DNA of 45,309 nucleotides from an uncultured Geobacter sp. (GTDB lineage: Bacteria; Desulfobacterota; Desulfuromonadia; Geobacterales; DSM-12255), in the NCBI GenBank assembly GCA_937871715.1, contig CALMOE010000263.1, positions 1-45,309 of the forward strand, read 5' to 3'. The translations under genes and the position numbers were made by a program. This document shows, piece by piece, positions 18,320 through 27,117 of this stretch; position 1 is the stretch's first letter, and each line of letters starts with the position of its first letter. The notes under the pieces were generated by a model. It was not told the origin of the DNA. It did not search any database and was given only the letters and a program-made list of their open reading frames with translations.

Positions 18320-19204
18320 ATGGAACTGCTGCCCCAAGCCCTGATTGACGGAATACTGCTCGGCGGGATCTACATCACCATCGCCGTCGCCTTCTCCCTG
18401 ACTTACGGAGTGATGCACGTCATCGACTTCGCCGTCGGCGAGTGGATCATGTTCGGCGCCTTTGCCGGCTACTACCTCAACAAGTTGACCGGTCTCGACC
18501 CATTCATCCTCCTGCCGGCCGTGTTCTTGATCTTCGCCCTGGTAGGCTACCTGGTCCAGCCGGTGATCCACAGGGTGATGAGCGGCAACCGGGGGAACCC
18601 CCTCCTCATGGGGCTGGTGTTCACCTTCGCCCTGGCGCTGATGTTCCAGGGGGTGGCCCTGACAGTGTTCGGTTTCTACACCAACTCCATCCCCTCCACT
18701 TTTTCGGAGGGGTCGATCCTCATCGAGAAGCTCGGCCTGAGCATGACCATCCCCACCATCCGCCTGGCCGGTCTCTGCTACGCCCTGGGGATCACCGCCA
18801 TGCTCCACTACCTGCTGAAGAAGACCACCTTCGGCCTGGGGGTGCGGGCACTGGCCCAGCACAAGGATGCCGCCGGTCTGATGGGGGTCAACGGCAAGCG
18901 GACCGGCGCCTATGTCTATGCCATCTACGTGGGGATCAGCGCCATGACCGGGGTCCTGATCGGCTGCATCTTCTCCGTCAGCGCCCAGATGGGGGCCCAG
19001 TACACCATCTTCGCCTTCTTCGTGGTGGTATTGGCCGGCATGGGGTACCTGGCGGGGGTCCCTTGGGCGGCCCTGCTCCTCGGCATGGTCCAGTCGATCT
19101 TTCTGATCTACTTCGATCCAGGCCACACCCTCCTCGCCGTATTTGCAATTCTCTACACCATACTGCTGATTTCGCCGAAGGGTCTCTTCGGCAGGGGGGT
19201 CTGA
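18320..19204 (+). CDS. livH: ABC transporter permease (LivH family)
   Basis: A 294-residue inner-membrane permease of the branched-chain amino acid type, with about eight hydrophobic segments and the family opening ALIDGILLGGIYITIAVAFS. The EAA-like loop lies in the second half (LAQHKDAAGLMGVNGKR), where the ATPase docks. The ATG at 18320 has GGAGG 6 bp upstream; upstream in-frame codons run through the hairpin and are rejected. It ends 1 bp before livM. With LivM it should form the translocation channel for the ligand bound by LivK. Confidence 0.92.
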   Translation: MELLPQALIDGILLGGIYITIAVAFSLTYGVMHVIDFAVGEWIMFGAFAGYYLNKLTGLDPFILLPAVFLIFALVGYLVQPVIHRVMSGNRGNPLLMGLVFTFALALMFQGVALTVFGFYTNSIPSTFSEGSILIEKLGLSMTIPTIRLAGLCYALGITAMLHYLLKKTTFGLGVRALAQHKDAAGLMGVNGKRTGAYVYAIYVGISAMTGVLIGCIFSVSAQMGAQYTIFAFFVVVLAGMGYLAGVPWAALLLGMVQSIFLIYFDPGHTLLAVFAILYTILLISPKGLFGRGV

Positions 19205-19205
19205 C

Positions 19206-20192
19206 ATGAAAGGTCTCAACTTCCGCTGGGCCATACTGCTGCTGGCCATCCTCCTCGCGCTGCCAACGTTCGTCCACGACACTTTCGTCCTGCGGGTCAT
19301 TACCGAAGGGATCATGTGGATCGGACTGGCCGTCGCCTTCGACGTGATCGCCGGCTACACCGGCTACCTGAACTTCGGCCACGGCGCCTTCTTCGGCCTG
19401 GGGGCCTACACGGTGGCGATCCTGATGATGCGGGGCAACTGGCCCTTTGCCCTGGCCCTCCCCGCCGGGGGGGTAGTGGCCGCCATTGCCGCCTTCATCG
19501 CCGGCCTCCCCACCCTCCGCCTCAAGGGGCCCTACTTCGCCATCGCCACCTGGGCACTGGCTAGGGCGATCCAGCAGCTGGCGCTGATGATGGATATCAC
19601 CGGCGGTCCCGACGGTATGCGACTGCCAGCACTTCTCAACCCACAGTTCTTCTACTACCTCATGTTCGGAGTGGTCGCCGTCACCTTCACCCTCTTATGG
19701 TACCTGCTGGAGCGGGCCCCCTTCGGCCTGAAACTGAAGGCGATCCGGGAGGACGACCTGGGGGCCAAGGCCCTGGGCCTCAACCCCACCAAGCTGAAGA
19801 TGCAGTCATTCGTCCTCTCCTCCATCCCCACCGGGATACTCGGCGGCATCTATGCCTACTGGATCACCTTCATCGACCCCGCCTCAACCCTGGGTGACAT
19901 GATCAGCGACCAGGCCCTGGTGATGGTGGTCTTCGGCGGCATGGGGACCCTGCTGGGCCCGGTGATCGGCGCCATCGTCATCTTCTCCTTCAAGACCCTC
20001 TTCTGGGCCTACCTCTCCGACTACCAGGTGCTCTACCTGATCATCCTCGGCGCCCTGATAGCCCTGAGCGTGGTCTTCATGCCCAATGGCCTGTGGGGGA
20101 CCTACCTGGGGAAGAGGGCTACGCGGCGCAAGGAGAAGGAGTCGACAGGGGAATACATCGACCTCAGGGTCGCACAGAAGGAGGGGGAATAA
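19206..20192 (+). CDS. livM: ABC transporter permease (LivM family)
   Basis: The 328-residue second permease subunit has about eight to ten membrane segments. The family motif GYTGYLNFGHGAFFGLGAYT is near residue 55, and the ATPase-contact loop LKAIREDDLGAKALGLNPTK is near 185. The C-terminus is an unusually charged tail (RKEKESTGEYIDLRVAQKEG). The start codon follows the livH stop by one base and the gene ends 2 bp before livG, so translation of the block is probably coupled. Confidence 0.92.
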   Translation: MKGLNFRWAILLLAILLALPTFVHDTFVLRVITEGIMWIGLAVAFDVIAGYTGYLNFGHGAFFGLGAYTVAILMMRGNWPFALALPAGGVVAAIAAFIAGLPTLRLKGPYFAIATWALARAIQQLALMMDITGGPDGMRLPALLNPQFFYYLMFGVVAVTFTLLWYLLERAPFGLKLKAIREDDLGAKALGLNPTKLKMQSFVLSSIPTGILGGIYAYWITFIDPASTLGDMISDQALVMVVFGGMGTLLGPVIGAIVIFSFKTLFWAYLSDYQVLYLIILGALIALSVVFMPNGLWGTYLGKRATRRKEKESTGEYIDLRVAQKEGE

Positions 20193-20194
20193 CG

Positions 20195-20920
20195 ATGACA
20201 GCACCTCTTTTGCAAGTTGACGGTGTGACCAAATGCTTCGGGGGACTTACCGCGGTTAACAACGTCTCCTTCCAGGTCCAGGAGGGGGAGATCGTCGGCC
20301 TATTGGGTCCGAACGGCGCCGGCAAGACGACCCTGTTCAACGTCATCAGCGGATTCTATGCGCCAACCAAGGGAAACATCCTCTTCAAGGGGAGCGACAT
20401 CAGCGGCAAGCAGCCCTACGACCTGGCGGAAAAGGGGATCGGCCGGACCTTCCAGGTAGTCAAGCCGTTTGCCGGCCTGTCGGTGCTTGAGAACGTGGTG
20501 ATCGCCTCGTTTCTCCGCTACCCCAAACGTGGGGATGCGGAGAAACATGCCTGGCGGATCCTGGAGGTAACCGGCCTGGCGGACCGTGCCCACGTCTCCG
20601 CCGCCGGACTCACCCTGGCGGGGCGAAAGCGCCTGGAGATCGGCAAGGCCCTGGCCCTGGAGCCCTCCTTCCTCCTTCTTGACGAGGTGGTGGCAGGCCT
20701 GAACCCAACGGAGGCCGACCGTACCGTAGAACTGATCCTCAGGCTCAAGGAGCAGGGGATCACCATACTGATCGTGGAGCACATCATGCGGGTCATCATG
20801 AGCATCAGCGACCGCCTGGTAGTGCTGAATTTCGGGGAGAAGATAGCCGAGGGGGCCCCAGCGGACGTGGCCCGGGACCCGCTGGTTATCGAAGCCTATC
20901 TGGGAGAGGCAGCGGCATGA
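20195..20920 (+). CDS. livG: ABC transporter ATP-binding protein (LivG family)
   Basis: A 241-residue ATPase. Walker A is GPNGAGKTT near residue 40. The signature is the diverged LTLAGRKRLEIGKALAL, where LAGRK stands in place of LSGGQ, and Walker B is FLLLDEVVAGLNP. The switch histidine is in IVEHIMRVIM. The ATG at 20195 has AGGAGGGGG upstream. The gene overlaps livF by 4 bp (ATGA). With LivF it powers the permease pair. The glutamate next to Walker B is present, so it should be catalytically active despite the altered signature. Confidence 0.92.
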   Translation: MTAPLLQVDGVTKCFGGLTAVNNVSFQVQEGEIVGLLGPNGAGKTTLFNVISGFYAPTKGNILFKGSDISGKQPYDLAEKGIGRTFQVVKPFAGLSVLENVVIASFLRYPKRGDAEKHAWRILEVTGLADRAHVSAAGLTLAGRKRLEIGKALALEPSFLLLDEVVAGLNPTEADRTVELILRLKEQGITILIVEHIMRVIMSISDRLVVLNFGEKIAEGAPADVARDPLVIEAYLGEAAA

Positions 20921-21627
20921 AAATACTCGACGTTTCATCAATATCGGTAAAGTACGGCGACATCCAGGCGCTGTGGGACATCTCCTTCTCGGTGAGCAAG
21001 GGGCAGCTGGTGGCGCTGATCGGCGCCAACGGCGCCGGCAAGACGACCACCCTCAAGGCGATCTGCGGCCTGGTGGGGCTTGAGGCGGGGAAGATAGAGT
21101 ACGACGGCAAGGTCACCAGCGGCATGCCGGTTCACAAGGTGGTGGACCTGGGGATCACCCTGGTGCCGGAGGGGCGGCAGCTCTTCCCGAAGATGACGGT
21201 CGAGGAGAACCTGCTGGTGGGCGCCTACCTGAAGCGGGCCCAGGGGAAGAGGGCCCAGACCCTGAAGAAGGTCTACGAGATTTTCCCGAGGCTGGAGGAG
21301 CGGCGCTCCCAGACCGCCGAGACACTCTCCGGCGGGGAGCAGCAGATGGTGGCCATAGGCCGGGCCCTGATGCAGGACCCACAGGTGATCATGTTCGACG
21401 AGCCGAGCCTTGGGCTGGCGCCCATCATGGTGCGGGAGGTGTTCAACGTCATCCAGGAGCTGCACGGCCTGGGGCTGACCATCTTCCTGGTGGAGCAGAA
21501 CGTCCACCAGACCCTGAAGGTTGCCGACTACTGCTACGTCATGGAGAACGGCCGGATCGTCGGCCAGGGGACAGGGGCAGAGCTTGAGGCGGACCAGAGC
21601 ATACGCGAGGCCTACCTGGGGCTATAG
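20917..21627 (+). CDS. livF: ABC transporter ATP-binding protein (LivF family)
   Basis: This 236-residue ATPase is the second nucleotide-binding subunit. Walker A is GANGAGKTT near residue 37, the intact signature is LSGGEQQMVAIGRALM, Walker B is VIMFDEPSLGLAP and the switch histidine is present as EQNVHQT. The gene starts inside the last codons of livG. A gap of 43 bp with no terminator leads to gabD, so transport and catabolic genes are probably on one transcript. Confidence 0.93.
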   Translation: MKILDVSSISVKYGDIQALWDISFSVSKGQLVALIGANGAGKTTTLKAICGLVGLEAGKIEYDGKVTSGMPVHKVVDLGITLVPEGRQLFPKMTVEENLLVGAYLKRAQGKRAQTLKKVYEIFPRLEERRSQTAETLSGGEQQMVAIGRALMQDPQVIMFDEPSLGLAPIMVREVFNVIQELHGLGLTIFLVEQNVHQTLKVADYCYVMENGRIVGQGTGAELEADQSIREAYLGL

Positions 21628-21670
21628 ATATCCGCCACTTTTAAACAACTAATATCACAGGAGATACCGG

Positions 21671-23125
21671 ATGTTCACCTTGAAAGACCCAACCCTTTTC
21701 CGCCAGCAGTGCTTCATCGACGGCCAGTGGCTCTCGGCCGAGAGCGGCGCGACCATCGACGTCACCAACCCGGCCACCGGCGAAAATATCGGCGCCATCC
21801 CCAGGATGGGGGTCGAGGAGACCCGCATGGCAATCGGGGCGGCCAATGCCGCCTGGCCGGCCTGGCGGGTGAAGACCGCCGCAGAGCGCGGAGCTATTCT
21901 GCGCCGCTGGTTTGAGCTGATGCTGGAAAACCAGGAGGATCTGGCCCTGCTCATGACCGCCGAACAGGGGAAGCCACTTGGCGAATCCCGTTGGGAGATA
22001 ACCTATGCCGCCTCCTTCCTTGAGTGGTTCGCCGAAGAGGGGAAGAGGGCCTACGGCGACACCATCCCCCAGCACCAGCCTGACAAGCGAATAGTGGTGA
22101 CCAAAGAGCCGATCGGCGTCTGTGCTGCCATAACCCCCTGGAACTTCCCCTCGGCCATGATCACCAGGAAGGCCGGGCCGGCACTGGCCGCCGGCTGCAC
22201 CATGGTTGTCAAGCCGGCCACCCAGACACCCTACTCGGCACTGGCCCTGGCGGAACTGGCCCGGCGGGCGGGGGTCCCTGCCGGTGTTTTCAATGTGGTC
22301 ACCGGCTCATCCACGGCCATCGGCGGGGAGATGACCTCAAACCCCATCATCCGCAAGCTCACCTTTACCGGCTCCACCGAGATCGGCAAGCTCCTCATGG
22401 CGCAATGCGCCGCAACGGTGAAGAAGCTGGCCCTGGAGCTGGGTGGGAATGCCCCCTTCATCGTCTTCGAAGATGCCGACCTGGACGCGGCTGTGGAGGG
22501 GGCGATGGTCTCCAAGTACCGCAACACCGGCCAGACCTGTGTCTGCACCAACCGGATTCTGGTGCATGAAAAAGTCTACGACGCCTTTGCCGCTAAACTA
22601 GTACAGGCTGTTAACGGGCTAAAGGTAGGCAACGGCCTAGAGGGGGAGACACAGCAGGGACCCCTCATCGACATGGGGGCAATGGAAAAGGTAGAGGAGC
22701 ATATTGCCGACGCGGTAGCCAAGGGGGCCAGAATCCTCGCCGGAGGGAAGAGGCACGAACTGGGTGGGAGCTTCTTCCAGCCGACCGTCCTGGCGGATGT
22801 CACCCCGCGGATGGCGGTAGCCAGGGAAGAGACCTTCGGACCACTAGCCCCACTCTTCCGCTTCACCACCGACGAGGAGGCTATCCGGATGGCCAATGAC
22901 ACCGAATTCGGCCTCGCAGCCTACTTCTACAGCCGGGATATCGGCCGGGTCTGGCGGGTCGCCGAGGCACTGGAGTACGGCATCGTCGGCATCAACACCG
23001 GCCTCATCTCCACGTCGGTCGCCCCATTCGGCGGGGTGAAGGAGTCTGGATTCGGCCGTGAAGGGTCCAAATACGGCATCGATGACTTCCTGGAGATAAA
23101 ATACCTCTGTATGGGCGGCATCTAG
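21671..23125 (+). CDS. gabD: Succinate-semialdehyde dehydrogenase (aldehyde dehydrogenase superfamily)
   Basis: A 484-residue NAD(P)-dependent aldehyde dehydrogenase closely resembling GabD, which oxidises succinate semialdehyde to succinate. Visible elements: the cofactor-binding stretch FTGSTEIGKLL, the general-base glutamate in LELGGNAPF, and the catalytic cysteine in NTGQTCVCTNRI near residue 285; the cysteine two residues later resembles the pair seen in redox-regulated GabD enzymes. An APFGGVKESGFGREGS tail is typical of the GabD group. AGGAG precedes the ATG, and the following gdh starts 10 bp after the stop. The tungsten-type oxidoreductase across the activator gene may oxidise the same aldehyde with ferredoxin instead of NAD(P). 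Confidence 0.88.
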   Translation: MFTLKDPTLFRQQCFIDGQWLSAESGATIDVTNPATGENIGAIPRMGVEETRMAIGAANAAWPAWRVKTAAERGAILRRWFELMLENQEDLALLMTAEQGKPLGESRWEITYAASFLEWFAEEGKRAYGDTIPQHQPDKRIVVTKEPIGVCAAITPWNFPSAMITRKAGPALAAGCTMVVKPATQTPYSALALAELARRAGVPAGVFNVVTGSSTAIGGEMTSNPIIRKLTFTGSTEIGKLLMAQCAATVKKLALELGGNAPFIVFEDADLDAAVEGAMVSKYRNTGQTCVCTNRILVHEKVYDAFAAKLVQAVNGLKVGNGLEGETQQGPLIDMGAMEKVEEHIADAVAKGARILAGGKRHELGGSFFQPTVLADVTPRMAVAREETFGPLAPLFRFTTDEEAIRMANDTEFGLAAYFYSRDIGRVWRVAEALEYGIVGINTGLISTSVAPFGGVKESGFGREGSKYGIDDFLEIKYLCMGGI

Positions 23126-23135
23126 GAGAGAAGCC

Positions 23136-26129
23136 ATGCACTACCCAATGGAATGCGATCTCTACGAAAAAGTGGGAACTGAATTGGCCTCCATCGGCGG
23201 CCGCGCCGTGGAGAATCTCGGCTGGCTAGGGGAGCAGATGGACCCCTACTTCGCCGTCACCATGCAGGCCGAGGTCGCGGCGGTCACCAATCTGGCAGCA
23301 GGCATGCACACCCTTGGGGAGAACCAGCGTCTGCTGCTGGCCGACCGGGAGAAGACCCTGATCATCGCCCGCCTCAACTCTGCCGGCTCCCTCTACGAGA
23401 CCCTGAGGAGCCTGGAGGAGCGGGAGATCTCCTACGCCGAGTTCACCCACTCCGCAACGCCGCTCCCGGGGCTCTCCCAAGGGCTGGAGGTGCAACGTTT
23501 CGATTTCGAACGCAAGGGGCACGGGGAGATCGCCAGGGCAACGGCAACCGTCCCAGCCGACATAACCGGGAGGATCGCCGCCAGCCTGGAGAGCCACTAC
23601 CCGCAGTTCGACAATGGCGAACTGGAGAGGCTCCTGGGGATCCTCTGGCTGAACAACGAGCGCTATGTCCGCCTCTCCCCCCCCAAGCGGGTGGCCCAAC
23701 TCCTCTGGCTCTACCAGCAGTCCAACCGCCAGGGGGGGGTCTACCTGGATGCGGAGGAGGGGGACGACCTGGCAGCGAGGGGTGAGATCAGGGTGATGTT
23801 TGCCGTCGGCAACCCGCCACAGAAGGATTTCCTCATCCAGACCATGGAGATCTTCAACCGCCTCGGTCTGGGGGTCAACCGGGCCTACTGCCTCACCATC
23901 TCCAACGGGGTCCACCCCTACTTCCTCGGCACCTTCTACGTCCGCAAGAGGGGGCCGGGGGAGCTGACCAAGGGGTCGGAGCTCTTCGCAAGACTGCGGA
24001 TGGAGCTGTACAACTCCCAGATCCTCTCCACCGCCTCCCCCGCCTACCGTGATTTCGTCACCAGGGGGATCATGAGCGGCGAGGAGGGGTCCCTGGTGAA
24101 CGCCTTCATCTCCTTCTGCCACACCAACCTGGCCCACCATCACCCGGACCCCTTCGGCTACGAGGATGTGATGCGGGCATTCCACTCCCACCCCGACATT
24201 GCCCTGCAACTGGTGAGGCTCTTCCGCCACCGCTTCGATCCAGGGGTGGCCAACCGGGAGCCCCTCTACCGGCAAACCCTTGAGGAGACTGCCCGCTTCA
24301 TCGGCGAATACAACACCGGGCACCGCTACATCGACGACATCCGGCGGACGATCTTCAGGTGCTGCATCACCTTCATCCAGCACACCCTGAAGACCAACTT
24401 CTTCGTGGCGGAGAAGCACGCCCTGGCCTTTCGCCTCGATCCGGCCTACCTGGCGGAGCTCAACCCGGAGTACACCGCCGACCTCCCCAAGGAGACACCC
24501 TTCAGGATAACCTTCTTCTTCGGCCGCTACGGCGCCGGCTACCACATCGGCTTCTCCGACATCGCTCGCGGCGGCTGGCGCACCATCATCAGCGGCAACC
24601 GGGACGACTACGTCACCTGCGCCGGCACCCTCTTCCGGGAGAACTACGTCCTGGCCCACACCCAGCACCTGAAGAACAAGGACATCTACGAGGGTGGCTC
24701 CAAGATGGTGGTGCTGCTGGACGCCGCCGGCGTGGAGGACCGGGAGCTGGTCACCCAGCGGCTCTACAAGCTCCAGTTCGGCATGATCAGCGCATTCCTC
24801 GACATATTCATCACGGAAAACGGCAGGGCGCGGGATCCTCGGGTGGTGGACTACTACGGGGAGGACGAGCCGATCGAACTGGGTCCCGACGAGAACATGC
24901 ACGACGCCATGATCGAGACCATCGCCCGTCTCTCCGTCAAGCGCGGCTACATGCTCGGCAACGGCATCATGTCCAGCAAGAGGGTCGGCATCAACCACAA
25001 GGAGTATGGGGTCACCTCCACCGGGGTGGTGAAGTTCGCCGAAATCACCATGGCGGAGCTGGGGATCGACATCCTTAAGGAGCCGTTCACGGTCAAGTTC
25101 ACCGGCGGCCCCAACGGCGATGTGGCCGGCAACGCCATGCGGATCATGCTGGATCGCTCCCCGCAGATGAGGATCAAGCTGATCCTGGACGGCACCGGCG
25201 CCATCTTCGACTCAGAGGGGATCGATCATGGAGAGCTGAAACGGATCGTCCTCAGCGAGGACCTGGACGCCTTCGACCCGTCACGACTCCACCCAGGGGG
25301 GTTCATCCTCTACCGCCGCCAGCAGCGGACCGAGGGGCTGCGTGAGCTGTACAAGCGGGTGGTCTGCATCGATTCCGGCCCAGAAGAGCAGTGGGTCACC
25401 ATGGATGAATTCCACCGTGAGTTCAGCAGCCTGATCTTTTCGGTCCCAACCGACCTGTTCATCCCGGCCGGCGGCCGGCCGGAGACCATAGACAAAGACA
25501 ACTGGCAGCGGTTCTTCCGCGAAGACGGAAGCCCGACCACCCGGGCGATCGTGGAAGGTGCCAACTCGTTCATCACTCCAGAGGCGCGACGCCGGATGCA
25601 GGAGCGGGGGGTGGTCATCATGCGCGACGCCTCGGCCAACAAGTGCGGGGTGATCTCCTCCTCCTACGAGATCATCGCCAACCTCCTCCTGAGCGATGCC
25701 GAGTTCCTGGCCGACAAGGAGCGCTATGTGGCCGACGTCCTGCAGATCCTGGAAAAGAGGGCCGAGGACGAGGCCAGCCTCATCTTCCGCCGCAGGCGGG
25801 AACCCGGCTGCACCCTTCTCTGCACCGAGATATCCGAGGGGATCAGCATCGAGATCAATGCCCACTACGCCCGGCTGTTCAACTTCTTCCAGCGCAGGCC
25901 GGAGCTCTGCGCAGAGCCTCCATTCCGCGAGGCGATCCTGGCTCACCTGCCGCGCCTGCTGCGGGAAAATCCCCTTTACCGGGAGCGGGTCGGGGCACTG
26001 CCGGCAAAGTACCGCTTCGCCATCCTCGCCGCGGAGATCGGCTCGTCCCTGGTCTACTGCGGCGACCGGGAAGCGGACTTCGAGGAGATGCTCAAAGGGC
26101 ACCTGAGTAGAAAGATGGCTTTGCAATAA
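23136..26129 (+). CDS. gdh: NAD-specific glutamate dehydrogenase, large (~110 kDa) type
   Basis: A 997-residue oxidative glutamate dehydrogenase that returns glutamate to 2-oxoglutarate and ammonium. The catalytic half has GFSDIARGGWRTIISG, the substrate-binding region around KNKDIYEGGSKMVVLLD (near residue 510), the nucleotide fold FTGGPNGDVAGNAMR and VEGANSFITPEARR. The first ~400 residues are a regulatory extension typical of large GDHs. It is shorter than the ~1600-residue class (Bac_GDH) and roughly the size of the 115-kDa class. It starts with TAGGAGAG overlapping the gabD stop. In this operon it would regenerate the 2-oxoglutarate consumed by GabT. The last ~36 codons are repeated, with mostly silent changes, at 31940-32047. 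Confidence 0.9.
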   Translation: MHYPMECDLYEKVGTELASIGGRAVENLGWLGEQMDPYFAVTMQAEVAAVTNLAAGMHTLGENQRLLLADREKTLIIARLNSAGSLYETLRSLEEREISYAEFTHSATPLPGLSQGLEVQRFDFERKGHGEIARATATVPADITGRIAASLESHYPQFDNGELERLLGILWLNNERYVRLSPPKRVAQLLWLYQQSNRQGGVYLDAEEGDDLAARGEIRVMFAVGNPPQKDFLIQTMEIFNRLGLGVNRAYCLTISNGVHPYFLGTFYVRKRGPGELTKGSELFARLRMELYNSQILSTASPAYRDFVTRGIMSGEEGSLVNAFISFCHTNLAHHHPDPFGYEDVMRAFHSHPDIALQLVRLFRHRFDPGVANREPLYRQTLEETARFIGEYNTGHRYIDDIRRTIFRCCITFIQHTLKTNFFVAEKHALAFRLDPAYLAELNPEYTADLPKETPFRITFFFGRYGAGYHIGFSDIARGGWRTIISGNRDDYVTCAGTLFRENYVLAHTQHLKNKDIYEGGSKMVVLLDAAGVEDRELVTQRLYKLQFGMISAFLDIFITENGRARDPRVVDYYGEDEPIELGPDENMHDAMIETIARLSVKRGYMLGNGIMSSKRVGINHKEYGVTSTGVVKFAEITMAELGIDILKEPFTVKFTGGPNGDVAGNAMRIMLDRSPQMRIKLILDGTGAIFDSEGIDHGELKRIVLSEDLDAFDPSRLHPGGFILYRRQQRTEGLRELYKRVVCIDSGPEEQWVTMDEFHREFSSLIFSVPTDLFIPAGGRPETIDKDNWQRFFREDGSPTTRAIVEGANSFITPEARRRMQERGVVIMRDASANKCGVISSSYEIIANLLLSDAEFLADKERYVADVLQILEKRAEDEASLIFRRRREPGCTLLCTEISEGISIEINAHYARLFNFFQRRPELCAEPPFREAILAHLPRLLRENPLYRERVGALPAKYRFAILAAEIGSSLVYCGDREADFEEMLKGHLSRKMALQ

Positions 26130-26156
26130 CCGACAGATATCGAGGAGGGCTTGAGT

Positions 26157-26957
26157 ATGCCATTGAAGGAGATTCTCGTTGTTCTGGACAGTGCCGACCA
26201 CTGCGACGCCAGGCTGAAACTGGCGGTGGAGCTGGCCGCTCGGCACGGCGCAGACCTGGCGGGGCTGTACGTGGTCACCCATCAGTTTTACGTGCCGGCC
26301 CGTGACGACGCGGGGGAGACCGGGGAGAAGGTCCGCGCCATGTTCGAAGCGGTCGGCGCCGCGGCAGGGGTTGCCACCCGCTGGATCGGGGTGGAGTCGA
26401 ACGTGGTTGGGGTCAGCGCCGCGGAGATAGTCAACCTCCACGCCCACTACTTCGACCTGGTCATCGTCGGGCAGGACCTGCCGGAGGGGAAGGAGAGCAT
26501 ACTCCCCCAGGGGTTGCCAGAAAGGGTGATCATCGGCTCCGGCCGGCCGGTCCTCATCGTGCCATACGCCGGCGAGCACGGCAGGGCGTGGGAGCGGATC
26601 ATGGTCGCCTGGAAGGGTGGGCGTGAGTCGACCCGAGCCATGGCCGATGCCCTCCCCCTACTCAAGAAGGCCGATGATGTCTGCGTGCTGGAGATCGACC
26701 CCGGCAAAGGCGAAGAGCATTGCGGCGAACGGCTCCGTGGCTACCTTGCCGCCCACGGCATCGGCACAAGGGGGAAGAGCGTGGCAGCCACGGAGATCGG
26801 CATCGGCAACATTCTCCTGAACAGGATCGCCGTAGAGGGGAGCACCCTCCTGGTCATGGGAGGGTACGCCCCGATGCGCCTCGGCAGCCCGGCCCTGGGG
26901 GAGGTGGCGCGCCACATATTAAAGCATATGACCGTTCCGGTACTCATGTCCCATTAA
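26157..26957 (+). CDS. Tandem-domain universal stress protein
   Basis: A 266-residue cytosolic protein with two Usp folds: about residues 1-140 (LKEILVVLDSADHCDARLKL at the start) and 145-266 (WERIMVAWKGGRESTRAMAD). The nucleotide-binding glycine motif is recognisable only in the second half (GGYAPMRLGSP followed by ILKHMTVPVLM), so only that domain is likely to bind ATP. The ATG at 26157 is 7 bp after GAGGAGGG; a TTG at 26151 is too close to it. It follows gdh by 27 bp and is probably the last gene of the liv operon. A short hairpin (TCTCCC-GCAACC-GGGAGA, 26981-26998) lies after it. Confidence 0.85.
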   Translation: MPLKEILVVLDSADHCDARLKLAVELAARHGADLAGLYVVTHQFYVPARDDAGETGEKVRAMFEAVGAAAGVATRWIGVESNVVGVSAAEIVNLHAHYFDLVIVGQDLPEGKESILPQGLPERVIIGSGRPVLIVPYAGEHGRAWERIMVAWKGGRESTRAMADALPLLKKADDVCVLEIDPGKGEEHCGERLRGYLAAHGIGTRGKSVAATEIGIGNILLNRIAVEGSTLLVMGGYAPMRLGSPALGEVARHILKHMTVPVLMSH

Positions 26958-27015
26958 GGAGGAGGAGAGGAGCAGACAGCTCTCCCGCAACCGGGAGATA
27001 AATAGCAGTGATGCG

Positions 27016-27087
27016 CTGTGGCAACCACCCTTGTTGCAGCCTTCTTTGAACCGGACAGCTCCATTCGGGTGGGAGTGGAGCGTCCGG
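27016..27087 (+). ncRNA. Candidate structured leader RNA (kissing hairpins), copy A, upstream of the porin
   Basis: A 72-nt element. Hairpin 1 (27016-27039) has a nine-pair stem including G-U pairs (CTGTGGCAA with TTGTTGCAG) and the loop CCACCC. Hairpin 2 (27051-27087) has the stem CCGGAC-a-GCTCCA with TGGAGC-GTCCGG and a 12-nt loop, TTCGGGTGGGAG. Loop 1 CCACCC (27025-27030) is exactly complementary to GGGTGG (27067-27072) in loop 2, so the loops can kiss. The element ends 30 nt before the porin ATG and about 18 nt before its AAGGAGG site. A second copy at 44422-44493 has the same length, loops and spacing with compensating stem changes. I do not recognise a known riboswitch family; a role in translation or transcript stability is inferred. 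Confidence 0.6.
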
Positions 27088-27117
27088 CACCTAACAACAT
27101 ACATCAAGGAGGCGAAA

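Noticed and set aside
23226-24998. 590-codon minus-strand frame opposite the glutamate dehydrogenase
   Set aside because: Mirror-strand artefact of high third-position GC; the plus-strand frame has clear GDH motifs and a ribosome site.
27019-27038. A -24/-12 promoter in TGGCAACC...TTGC before the porin
   Set aside because: GG and GC are 14 bp apart instead of 10, and the bases are better explained as hairpin 1 of the shared RNA element.
27016-27087. A known riboswitch such as GEMM (c-di-GMP/cGAMP) or guanidine-II
   Set aside because: The conserved GEMM core and the ACGR loops of guanidine-II are absent; the CCACC/GGTGG loop pair does not match a family that I know.
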